Positions 48,009 through 56,652 of a DNA stretch of 64,000 nucleotides are shown in pieces. The notes beneath the pieces were generated by a model. That model saw only the letters and a list, made by a program, of their open reading frames with translations. It had not been told where the DNA came from and searched no databases. A program made the position numbers and the translations under genes. Within the stretch, counting starts at the first letter, position 1. Each line of letters opens with the position of its first letter. Source of the DNA: Fen-330 sp050008465 (GTDB lineage: Bacteria > Acidobacteriota > Terriglobia > Bryobacterales > Bryobacteraceae); contig JBEKMO010000029.1 in NCBI GenBank assembly GCA_050008465.1, positions 9,556 through 73,555 on the forward strand, given 5' to 3'.

Positions 48009-49259
48009 ATGGACACGCGCGCATTGCTGTTCCGCGTTTTGCGGATCGCCGTCGTCGTCTCCGTCCTTGCGCCGCCGGGCGCAGCGGAGTTCGCGGCCCA
48101 GACTCAGGCCGCCGGCAAAGCCTTGACCGTGCGCCAGGTGGAAGCTCTCATCCGGCAGGGATCGCCGGACAGCTTCGTCAGCCAGGAACTGCGAACCCGC
48201 GGCTTGGCTAGCCCCGTCGACCGGCCGCTGATCGAGAAGCTCACCAACCTCGGTGCGGGACCCGAGACCCGCGCCGCGCTCGAACACCTGTTGCCGAAAG
48301 TCCGGCTCGTGATCCGGACCGCTCCCGGCGCCGACGTGGCCCTCGACGGCATCCCCGTCGCCACGGTCGGAGATGCCGGCGAGATCGTGCTCGCCGTCGG
48401 GCCCGGCGACTATCAACTGCTGGTCACCAAGAAGGACCACAGCTCCGTCTCGAAGCCGGTCCGTTTGGTCCTCGACCAGCCGCAGACCGTGGAGGCGCCA
48501 CTCGCCTGGACGATCGGGTTCCTGACGCTCGACGCCGGACTCCCGGATGCGCAGATCACCATCGCCGGGGCCGGACAGTATCCCAGTCGCGTGGAGCGGC
48601 TGCCTCTGCCTGTCGGCCCCCACGAGATCCGGGTGGCCGCTCCTTTCCGAATCGCGTTCTCCACCGTCGTGGTCGTCGAGGGAGGAAGAACGCACGAAGT
48701 CCCCGTGACCCTCGAGATCGACAGCGCCGCGCTCAAGGCGGTCGGCGACGAGATCCTCCGGGACTATTCGAAGTCCGACTACCTGATGGCGACTATGCGG
48801 GGCCAGTTGTACCTGCAGCGCGGAGGCGCAGACCCGGAGATCCTCAGGGTCCTGGCGCTCAGCCATTTCCAGGACAAGCGCTTCATCACGTTTCCGGCCA
48901 TCGCGGCCAAGGCCCTGGCCGCCGGAGTGGAACTCACCTTCCACACCACTCATTACCACTCCGCTTTCACCCTCCGGGGAGGCCACGGCGCGGAGCTCGG
49001 TGTCAGCGCGGCCACGATCCGCTACACGCCGCTTGGCAAGTGCAGCCTGGGCCCGCTCACGGTTCCTGTCGCGCAGGTGCGCTGCACCCTGCGAAGTACG
49101 GGGAACTCCACCACGCTCACCCTGACCTTCCCGAATCCCAAGAACCCGTCCAAGAGCCTTGACCTCAACCTCGTCGACGAGGCGCCTACCGACTTGGAAG
49201 CCATCATGAGGCTGATCGATGTGTCGCGCGCGGCGGCGCCGGCCCCGCCCCGTCCATAG
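48009..49259 (+). CDS. Exported PEGA-like domain protein, unknown function
   Basis: I do not recognise the whole protein. The 416-residue product has an N-terminal signal peptide and a helical region (TVRQVEALIRQGSPDSFVSQ). It then has a PEGA-like beta domain (VRLVIRTAPGADVALDGIPVATVGDAGE), often found in surface or carbohydrate-associated proteins. A C-terminal domain (AAKALAAGVELTFHTTHYHS) is unassigned. A TATAAG box ends about ten bases before ATG. Neighbours give no clear pathway. Confidence 0.65.
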   Translation: MDTRALLFRVLRIAVVVSVLAPPGAAEFAAQTQAAGKALTVRQVEALIRQGSPDSFVSQELRTRGLASPVDRPLIEKLTNLGAGPETRAALEHLLPKVRLVIRTAPGADVALDGIPVATVGDAGEIVLAVGPGDYQLLVTKKDHSSVSKPVRLVLDQPQTVEAPLAWTIGFLTLDAGLPDAQITIAGAGQYPSRVERLPLPVGPHEIRVAAPFRIAFSTVVVVEGGRTHEVPVTLEIDSAALKAVGDEILRDYSKSDYLMATMRGQLYLQRGGADPEILRVLALSHFQDKRFITFPAIAAKALAAGVELTFHTTHYHSAFTLRGGHGAELGVSAATIRYTPLGKCSLGPLTVPVAQVRCTLRSTGNSTTLTLTFPNPKNPSKSLDLNLVDEAPTDLEAIMRLIDVSRAAAPAPPRP

Positions 49260-49314
49260 TGGCACAGGCTGAGTGGTCCACTTCTGCTACAACAGTGGCA
49301 GGGGGCGCTCCAGC

Positions 49315-50220
49315 ATGAGAATCGGATTCATCGGAATCGGGAACATGGGCGAGCCGATGGCCCGCAACTTGATCCTCGCGGGACATCAAGTCGCCGTCTA
49401 CAACCGCACGCGGGAACGCGCCGAGACGTTGGGTCGGGAAGGCGCCCGCATCGCCGCGTCTCCGGCGGAGGCCGCCACGGACGCCGACGTGCTGATCACG
49501 ATGCTCGCCGACGATCCGGCGCTGCGCGGCACGGTCCTGGAGGGCGGCCAGCCCGCGATCGACGCGCTCCGACGCGGCGCCGTTCACATGTCCAGCAGCA
49601 CCATCAGCCTCGAAATGTCGAAGGAACTCGAGCGGCGGCACGGCGCTCGCGGCCAGGGCTACATCGCCGCGCCCGTGATCGGCCGCGCCGACGCGGCGGC
49701 CGAGAAGAGGCTGTGGGTGATCGCCGCGGGCCCGCCGGACCAGATCGCGCACTGCCGTCCGGTGATGGAGGCGCTCGGCCGGGGAGTCACCGTCGTCGGC
49801 GAAGAGCCTTGGAAGGCCAACCTGGTCAAGATAGGCGTGAACTTCGTGCTGGCCTCGATGGTGGAAGCGCTCGGCGAGAGTTACGCGCTCATGGAAAAGC
49901 ACGGCGTGGACCCGCACCAGTTCCTGGCGGTGCTCAACGGTGGGGCGTTCCAATCGCCCGTGTTCGAGAACTACGGTACGCGCATCGCGGACCATCGCTA
50001 CCAACCCGCGGGTTTTTCACTGCGCCTGGGCCTTAAAGACACCCTGCTCGCCCTTGCGGCCGCGGAATCCGCCACGGCGCCACTCCCGTTCGCCGGCGTC
50101 CTGCGCGACCGATTTCTGCAAGCCCTTGCTTACGGCCACGGAGATCTCGACTGGGCCGCCATCGCCGAGATCGCCCGCATCAACGCGAACCTGGTCCGCC
50201 CGCTCGGCGCCGGCGGCTGA
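49315..50220 (+). CDS. NAD(P)-dependent beta-hydroxyacid dehydrogenase (3-hydroxyisobutyrate dehydrogenase family)
   Basis: The 301-residue product has the Rossmann start MRIGFIGIGNMGEPMARNL, the VYNRTRERAE turn, SSSTISLEMSKEL, and the catalytic Lys in EEPWKANLVKIGVNFVLASMVEALGE. Its length fits the beta-hydroxyacid dehydrogenase family (HIBADH, tartronate semialdehyde reductase, GLYR-type). Which hydroxyacid is used is not clear. ATG 49315 is preceded by a GGCAGGGGG stretch. A TACAAC box is about 20 bases upstream. Confidence 0.87.
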   Translation: MRIGFIGIGNMGEPMARNLILAGHQVAVYNRTRERAETLGREGARIAASPAEAATDADVLITMLADDPALRGTVLEGGQPAIDALRRGAVHMSSSTISLEMSKELERRHGARGQGYIAAPVIGRADAAAEKRLWVIAAGPPDQIAHCRPVMEALGRGVTVVGEEPWKANLVKIGVNFVLASMVEALGESYALMEKHGVDPHQFLAVLNGGAFQSPVFENYGTRIADHRYQPAGFSLRLGLKDTLLALAAAESATAPLPFAGVLRDRFLQALAYGHGDLDWAAIAEIARINANLVRPLGAGG

Positions 50221-50307
50221 CCCACGTCGCGCTGTCCACCGCCGGGCTGTTGGCTCGACGAGCTGGCGGACCACTGCATCGGCGCGCCGCCCGCGCGGAG
50301 TACTATT

Positions 50308-50811
50308 GTGCCTATACGACGTCCCGCTCTTATTGCCCTACTTTTGCCGGCTGTCGCCATTTGCCAGCCGGCCCAGATGTTCCGCGGCAACCTCGCCCAT
50401 ACCGGCGTCTACGATGCCCCCAGCGTGCCGAAGTTTCAAAAGCTCAAGTGGAGGTTCCAGACCGACGCGCGCGCCCTGTCGTCGCCCGCCATCTCGAACG
50501 GCACGGTCTATTTCGGCAGCGGCGATGGCCACGTCTGCGCGCTGGATGCCGCCACCGGCGTCAAGCTCTTCTGGCTCGACGTGAAGATGCCGGTGTTCTC
50601 CTTCCCCGCCATCGCCAGCGGCGTCGCCTACTTCGGAACCTTCGACGGCCGCCTCGACTTCAACGCCGTCACCCGCCCCTATTTCTACGATGCGATGGTG
50701 AGCGGCGCAACGAAGCTGTTTACCATGGGCTCGATTCGGTCCTCGCCCGTGGTCGACCAAGACGTCCTCTACTTCGGCTCGGCCGACGGCGCCCTTTACG
50801 CGCTCATGTAG
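50308..50811 (+). CDS. PQQ-like beta-propeller protein, apparently truncated
   Basis: The 167-residue product has a signal peptide (PALIALLLPAVAICQPA) and the start of a PQQ/BamB-like propeller: FRGNLAHTGVYDAP, then repeats LSSPAISNGTVYFGSGDGH, FSFPAIASGVAYFGTFDG and RSSPVVDQDVLYFGSADG. Full-length relatives have about seven blades (350-400 residues), yet this one stops after about three at GALYALM. The stop lies inside the next gene's 3' end. It looks like a 3'-truncated gene. The GTG start at 50308 has GGAG at good spacing. Confidence 0.6.
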   Translation: MPIRRPALIALLLPAVAICQPAQMFRGNLAHTGVYDAPSVPKFQKLKWRFQTDARALSSPAISNGTVYFGSGDGHVCALDAATGVKLFWLDVKMPVFSFPAIASGVAYFGTFDGRLDFNAVTRPYFYDAMVSGATKLFTMGSIRSSPVVDQDVLYFGSADGALYALM

Positions 50812-51838
50812 AAGCGGCGCGGCCGAAGTGGGTGAGCACGCGGAGCGCGAAGTAGGTCAGCCATTTGCTCGGCTTTCCCTTCGCCTCCACGTCCACCCAC
50901 ATCTTGCCGTTTAGCGAGCTCTCCATGACCCATTTGCCCTCCGGCGTCATCTTCTCTTCGATGACCCGGAGGGGCTTTTCCAGCGCGGCGGACATGGGAG
51001 TACCCAGTTCGGCGAGCGCGTACATGGCCTCGAGAATGTCCGAGTTGTAGTGCAGTGGAAAGCCGAACTTCAGCCACCCTGGCTTGGGTTTCGGCGCGCC
51101 CGAGCCGCGTTCGGCCAGGAACTGGTCCCGCCGATCGGATACCCACTGTTTCACCGTTTGCCCCGCGGGCAATCCGCCGCGGCCGGGGTTGCGCTCCAGA
51201 ATCTTCAGCCACTCCTTCTGATTCCCCGGCACGTACACGAAGACTTCGTGCTCGAGCATGCGGCCGGCCAGGAGCTTGATCGCGGATTTCATGGCCGGAG
51301 TCCGGTCCTTCGGAGGCACCTGCGAAAAACAGAGCAGCAGTTTAGGCTGGGCCATGTAACACCCGGGCAGAAGGGAATAGGCCATGGCGCTGCAATCGAT
51401 GCCTCCGCCTTTTACGACTCTCCGTGCCAAGGCCTCTCGCTCCTGCCGAACCACCGGATGGCTCCCGCAACCCAAACGCGTCAGAGCCGCGAGGATATTG
51501 GCAGTCAGACACTGCAAGCCGTCTTTGCTCACCCACTTGCGCTGGTCCAATATGTCGCCGATCCCCGCGGCGATGCGCCGGTCCTTCCCATCGGCCAGGA
51601 ACTGGCCCAGGAAAATCAACTGCCAGTACTTGCCCATGTATTTCTCGTAGGCCTTGTCGCCGTCACCCCAGAAGTGGTCTGCGTGCTTGAGTATCTCCAG
51701 GGTGACTCGGTAGCCCATGAGGCGTGACTTCGCCCGAGCCAGCTCAGGCTCCGTCTCCGGCGTCCGCAACAGGTTCTTCAAGGTCAGGTAGCGAACCGGG
51801 GGATTATTCTCTTCGAGCAGCCAATCGATCGCCTGCAT
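50804..51838 (-). CDS. Conserved protein with alpha/alpha-barrel (prenyltransferase/cyclase-like) features
   Basis: The 344-residue product starts MQAIDWLLEENNPPVRYLTL and is all-helical in appearance, with W/G-rich repeats such as ILDQRKWVSKDGLQCLTANILAALTRLG and GFPLHYNSDILEAMYALAELG. These resemble the inner-helix repeats of terpene cyclase/prenyltransferase-like toroids. There is no catalytic DxDD motif. Similar proteins in Acidobacteria are often left as hypothetical. ATG 51838 is used; the upstream codon at 51928 would run over a terminator. Function unknown. Confidence 0.65.
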   Translation of the reverse strand: MQAIDWLLEENNPPVRYLTLKNLLRTPETEPELARAKSRLMGYRVTLEILKHADHFWGDGDKAYEKYMGKYWQLIFLGQFLADGKDRRIAAGIGDILDQRKWVSKDGLQCLTANILAALTRLGCGSHPVVRQEREALARRVVKGGGIDCSAMAYSLLPGCYMAQPKLLLCFSQVPPKDRTPAMKSAIKLLAGRMLEHEVFVYVPGNQKEWLKILERNPGRGGLPAGQTVKQWVSDRRDQFLAERGSGAPKPKPGWLKFGFPLHYNSDILEAMYALAELGTPMSAALEKPLRVIEEKMTPEGKWVMESSLNGKMWVDVEAKGKPSKWLTYFALRVLTHFGRAAST

Positions 51839-51852
51839 GTCTTCACTGTAGA

Positions 51853-51895
51853 CAAAAAAGAGCCGCCCCGAGGCGTATCGGCCGGGGGCGGCTCT
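51853..51895 (-). terminator. Rho-independent terminator after groEL
   Basis: On the minus strand an 11-base stem (AGAGCCGCCCC pairing with GGGGCGGCTCT), a 15-base loop and a run of six T form a strong intrinsic terminator. It lies about 60 bases after the groEL stop codon and 15 bases before the next gene, so it should end the groESL message. Confidence 0.85.
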
Positions 51896-51910
51896 AGGTA
51901 CTCTACCAAC

Positions 51911-51952
51911 GCGCGCCTGTCCCCGCAAACGGGGGCCGCCGCGCGGTTAGCG
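51911..51952. repeat. Family B repeat, copy 3
   Basis: GCGCGCCTGTCCCCGCAAAC continues through GGGGGCCGCCGCGCGGTTAG. It matches 26763-26805 with few changes and lies between the groEL stop and the terminator, ending one base before the stop codon of groEL. Confidence 0.8.
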
Positions 51953-51953
51953 C

Positions 51954-53588
<1,635 letters not shown>

Positions 53589-53607
53589 GTGTGTTCCTTT
53601 CTCCTCT

Positions 53608-53919
53608 TTACGCGTCCGCTACCTTGGACGCGCCTTCCAGAATCCCGAGGACCTCGTCCTCCCGCATGATCACGTACTCCTCGCCGTCTATCTTGATCTC
53701 GTTGCCGGAGTACTTTCCAAACAGGATCCGGTCGCCGGCCTTCACGTCCAGCGCCACGACCTTGCCGCTATCCAGGCGTTTGCCCTGGCCCACGGCCACC
53801 ACTTCGCCCTCCTGGGGCTTCTCTTTGGCCGTGTCCGGAATGATGATCCCGCCCTGGACTTGCTCCTTTTCCTCGATGCGCTTCACGACAATGCGATCGT
53901 AGAGCGGTCGAATGTTCAT
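53608..53919 (-). CDS. groES: 10 kDa co-chaperonin GroES
   Basis: GroES caps the GroEL ring. The 103-residue product begins MNIRPLYDRIVVKRIE, has the mobile loop EEKEQVQGGIIIPDTAKEK and the C-terminal GEEYVIMREDEVLGILE. The start ATG at 53919 is decided by GGAGG seven bases upstream. The ATG at 53925 would leave only one base of spacing. The gene leads the groES-groEL operon behind a CIRCE element. Confidence 0.97.
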   Translation of the reverse strand: MNIRPLYDRIVVKRIEEKEQVQGGIIIPDTAKEKPQEGEVVAVGQGKRLDSGKVVALDVKAGDRILFGKYSGNEIKIDGEEYVIMREDEVLGILEGASKVADA

Positions 53920-54004
53920 ACGCATGCCTCCAATTGGTTCGCTTCTGGTAGTTTGAATCTCGGAAATCGGACCCGGCAGGAAACGCCAAGCCCCACAACT
54001 ATTA

Positions 54005-54031
54005 TTAGCACTCTGGCACGACGAGTGTCAA
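54005..54031 (-). promoter_or_regulatory. CIRCE operator and promoter of groES-groEL
   Basis: TTAGCACTC, nine bases, then GAGTGTCAA is a near-perfect CIRCE inverted repeat (consensus TTAGCACTC-N9-GAGTGCTAA), the binding site of the HrcA heat-shock repressor. Read on the minus strand, one arm contains an exact TTGACA -35 hexamer. TAATAA lies about 18 bases further on, so repressor and RNA polymerase would compete. It lies about 85 bases before the groES start. Confidence 0.93.
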
Positions 54032-54066
54032 GCGGCCACTCTAACCCATTGTAAATACTTACCTTT

Positions 54067-56112
54067 TCACCGGATCAGATCGTGGAACTTCATCTCCAGG
54101 AACACCGCCCCGCGCGGCTCACCCGCCCCGCGGTTGGCGTTGCAGGCATATCCCGCGGTAAACGATACGTGGGAACCCAGGGTCAGGCGCCCGCCGCCGC
54201 CCAGGCCGTAGCGGACCAGGCGCGAAGAGGGCGCTGGGCCAACGTACGCGGTGTCGAAGATGAACACGGGATCGACCGAGACCAGATTGATCTCCTGGAC
54301 CAGGGCCGTCAGTGCTCGGTCGACGATCCGGAAGTCCTCCGCCGCTCTGCTCTCCGCGCGAGCGAGCGCCGCTGGATCGGTGACCGCCGTTTCGATCTCC
54401 GCGCGCCGCTCGACAACCTGACGGGCCGCGGCGTGGATCTCCGCGTTGTCGAGACTGCCGTTGAGTTCGTCCTCGCAGTCCCGGATCAGGCGGGGCAGGC
54501 TGCGTGGGAGGTTCGGACTTAGCAGCGGGCTGAACATCCTCTGCTTGCGGGAGCTCTCGAGCTGATCCAGGACCAGTTCGAGCGTGTCCCGGCAGCTTTC
54601 GAGCGCTTCCTCCTGATTGCTCGGAACGGCGAGGGATTCGAGTTGCGCTTGCAGGCGCTCGAGCACGGGCCCCAGTTTCTCGGCGGCTGCGACGGCGGCG
54701 TCGATGGAGGGTTCTTTCGAGGCATGGTAGGCGGTCAGCGTCGCGCGGGCGGTGCCTTTCTGGCCTTCGATCCGGGTCAGGAATTCGCCATTGGTGTAGA
54801 GTTCCCGGGGAAGCAGGGGCAGGCGCCAGGCAGTCAGCGCGGCGGTTAAGTTCATCGAGACGAATCGCTCGCGCCCGGATGGGTCGCCGGCGATGAGGGC
54901 GTAGAAGCGGTTGTTCGGGAAGCTCCGGATCGAGGGCGAGGCACGGACCTCCCAATCCGGAATATCGGTGAAAGGGCGGGGAACCAGGCCGCCGAAGAAC
55001 CGCTCGTTCTGCGGAGCGTGGCCGTTGCCCAGGGGCGAGAGCCATCCCGCGGTGACCCGGCAATCCAGGTCCAGGGCGCGGTGGTCGGAGAAGGCCATGC
55101 GAACGGCATAAGCGCCATCGAGCAGCAGTTTGCGGTACGCCGGGTTGACGCCGGCGGCGCCGCCGACCTGGAAGCCGGCGTTGAGCGAGTAGTCGTGCGG
55201 GCCGCTCCCGCCGGAGACCCCCGCGAGCAGCTTGACGGCGGCATAACGGGCGTCGCCCTGAAACGCGGCGGAAGAGAGCGCGGAGGCCTGGTAGCCCTTC
55301 TCGAACTGGACTGCGTACCGGATGGGGCTCCCGATCCGCGCCAGCGGTCGAGAGGCCGCGGATAACCAGCCGAAAGCGTAGCCCTGGCGCAGGCGCTCCT
55401 CTGCCAGCGGTTGTCTCTCGAAGTGGTAGCCCGCGGCCCAGGAGGCCTGCCAGAGGGCGGCGTATTCTAAGACCTTGCTGCCGGAAAGCCGCAACGCCGC
55501 GTTGGTGTAGCGATCCGAAGCCGAGCCTTCAACGGCGAGTTGGAACCCGGTGGAGGGGGCGAGGAAGCTGGTTTGGCCGCCCGCGACCAGCAGGTTCGAG
55601 CGGTCGAAGGCGACTTTGGGTTCGACAGCGAGACGCGGCTTGCGGGGAGCGATGCCGGAACCCGCGCCCGGGTCCTCGTGAAGTGCCTGTCCGAATTCCC
55701 AGCTCCAGGAAGAGGGAGCCGCGATGCGCGAGGTGAAGAGGTAGAAGATCAGGTCGAGCTCTCTCTTCTGGTCGTCGCAATGGTCGATGAAGGCGGCGGC
55801 TGCGGTGACCGAGGCGGGAGGATCGACCAGCGCCGTTGAGGAGCGGACCGAGTCCTCCAGCGCCTTGATCGTGGCAGGGATCGCAGCCGGATCGAGAACA
55901 CTGCCCGGGGCGGGTAGTTTGGCGCGCCCGGGCGCCAGGGCTTGGTCAAGGATGTGCAGAAAAGAGAAGGGGCTTCTCAGCTCGACGCTGTGCAGCCGGT
56001 AGCCCTGGTAAGCCGATAGCCTGGGCCCGCACTGCGCTCCGGCGGCGGACTGGTCGGCCGCGATCAGAAGGAACAAAACCGGCGGGAAAAACCAGCGCAA
56101 CAGGTCAGCCAT
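54067..56112 (-). CDS. Candidate Omp85-like outer-membrane barrel protein with helical insert
   Basis: I do not recognise this 681-residue protein with certainty. It has a signal peptide (VLFLLIAADQSAAGAQ) and an N-terminal domain with YRLHSVELRSPFSFLHILDQ. Then come many alternating amphipathic strands (about residues 200-420), including ERFFGGLVPRPFTDIPDWEV, which resembles the lid/L6 region of Omp85 barrels. A charged helical region follows (about 440-610, e.g. VVERRAEIETAVTDPAAL). A last strand group ends GAVFLEMKFHDLIR. The interruption of the barrel by a long helical block is unusual. It overlaps the preceding small gene by 8 bases. Confidence 0.6.
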   Translation of the reverse strand: MADLLRWFFPPVLFLLIAADQSAAGAQCGPRLSAYQGYRLHSVELRSPFSFLHILDQALAPGRAKLPAPGSVLDPAAIPATIKALEDSVRSSTALVDPPASVTAAAAFIDHCDDQKRELDLIFYLFTSRIAAPSSWSWEFGQALHEDPGAGSGIAPRKPRLAVEPKVAFDRSNLLVAGGQTSFLAPSTGFQLAVEGSASDRYTNAALRLSGSKVLEYAALWQASWAAGYHFERQPLAEERLRQGYAFGWLSAASRPLARIGSPIRYAVQFEKGYQASALSSAAFQGDARYAAVKLLAGVSGGSGPHDYSLNAGFQVGGAAGVNPAYRKLLLDGAYAVRMAFSDHRALDLDCRVTAGWLSPLGNGHAPQNERFFGGLVPRPFTDIPDWEVRASPSIRSFPNNRFYALIAGDPSGRERFVSMNLTAALTAWRLPLLPRELYTNGEFLTRIEGQKGTARATLTAYHASKEPSIDAAVAAAEKLGPVLERLQAQLESLAVPSNQEEALESCRDTLELVLDQLESSRKQRMFSPLLSPNLPRSLPRLIRDCEDELNGSLDNAEIHAAARQVVERRAEIETAVTDPAALARAESRAAEDFRIVDRALTALVQEINLVSVDPVFIFDTAYVGPAPSSRLVRYGLGGGGRLTLGSHVSFTAGYACNANRGAGEPRGAVFLEMKFHDLIR

Positions 56113-56497
56113 TCCGGGCAGCGAAAAGATCGCTGACGGTCCGTTTCATCCGGCTTTCTTGGATCTTCCCTTGGCTGAGTTTGTCGGCATCCGACGCCAC
56201 CGCGGTCAAGGTGTACTCCACCTGAGGCTTATTCAGGCCTTTGTCGGCGGTAGCCTGGACGGCTTCCACGGGGACCTTCTTGAGGTCCAGGTCTATGTCG
56301 AGGAAGACCGCGCGGGCGAACTGGGCGTCGGCCGAAGCGCGGTCCAGCAGCTCGAAACTGACGCTCCACTTGTCGAGGTCGTTTTCTTGAGTCTTCTTCA
56401 GGCCGAAGACGAACTTGCGCAGCTTGCCCTTGGCTAGAACCTCAAGCTGAACGGAAAGAGCGACCAATACCTTCTTGGTCTCGCCGGTGACAGGCAT
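56105..56497 (-). CDS. Small protein coupled to the barrel gene, unknown
   Basis: I do not recognise this 130-residue protein. It has no signal peptide and begins MPVTGETKKVLVALSVQLEV. It mixes predicted beta and helical segments (KWSVSFELLDRASADAQFAR, FLDIDLDLKKVPVEA) and ends in a charged helix. ATG 56497 is supported by GGAGGG at normal spacing; an upstream start would cover this site. It ends 8 bases inside the barrel gene, which implies a joint role. Confidence 0.62.
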   Translation of the reverse strand: MPVTGETKKVLVALSVQLEVLAKGKLRKFVFGLKKTQENDLDKWSVSFELLDRASADAQFARAVFLDIDLDLKKVPVEAVQATADKGLNKPQVEYTLTAVASDADKLSQGKIQESRMKRTVSDLFAARNG

Positions 56498-56550
56498 GGA
56501 ATTCCCTCCTCTCTCGCGCAACTCAGAATACACGGGCAATTCGCCAAAAA

Positions 56551-56629
56551 CAAGGGGACTGCGCTCCGAAAACCCGTGACAGTACTGTCACGGGTTTTCG
56601 TGCCGACGGCTCGGGCTGTCCGCGGTTGC
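56551..56629. repeat. Family A-related repeat, copy 4, with a 34-base perfect palindrome
   Basis: The outer parts (GGGGACTGC on the left and GGGCTGTCCGCGGTTGCC on the right) match family A copies. The centre is replaced by a perfect 34-base palindrome at 56567-56600 (half-site CGAAAACCCGTGACAGT). It lies between divergently transcribed genes and may form a cruciform or be a binding site. Confidence 0.8.
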
Positions 56630-56652
56630 CCACCTGCTATGCTGGAAACACG

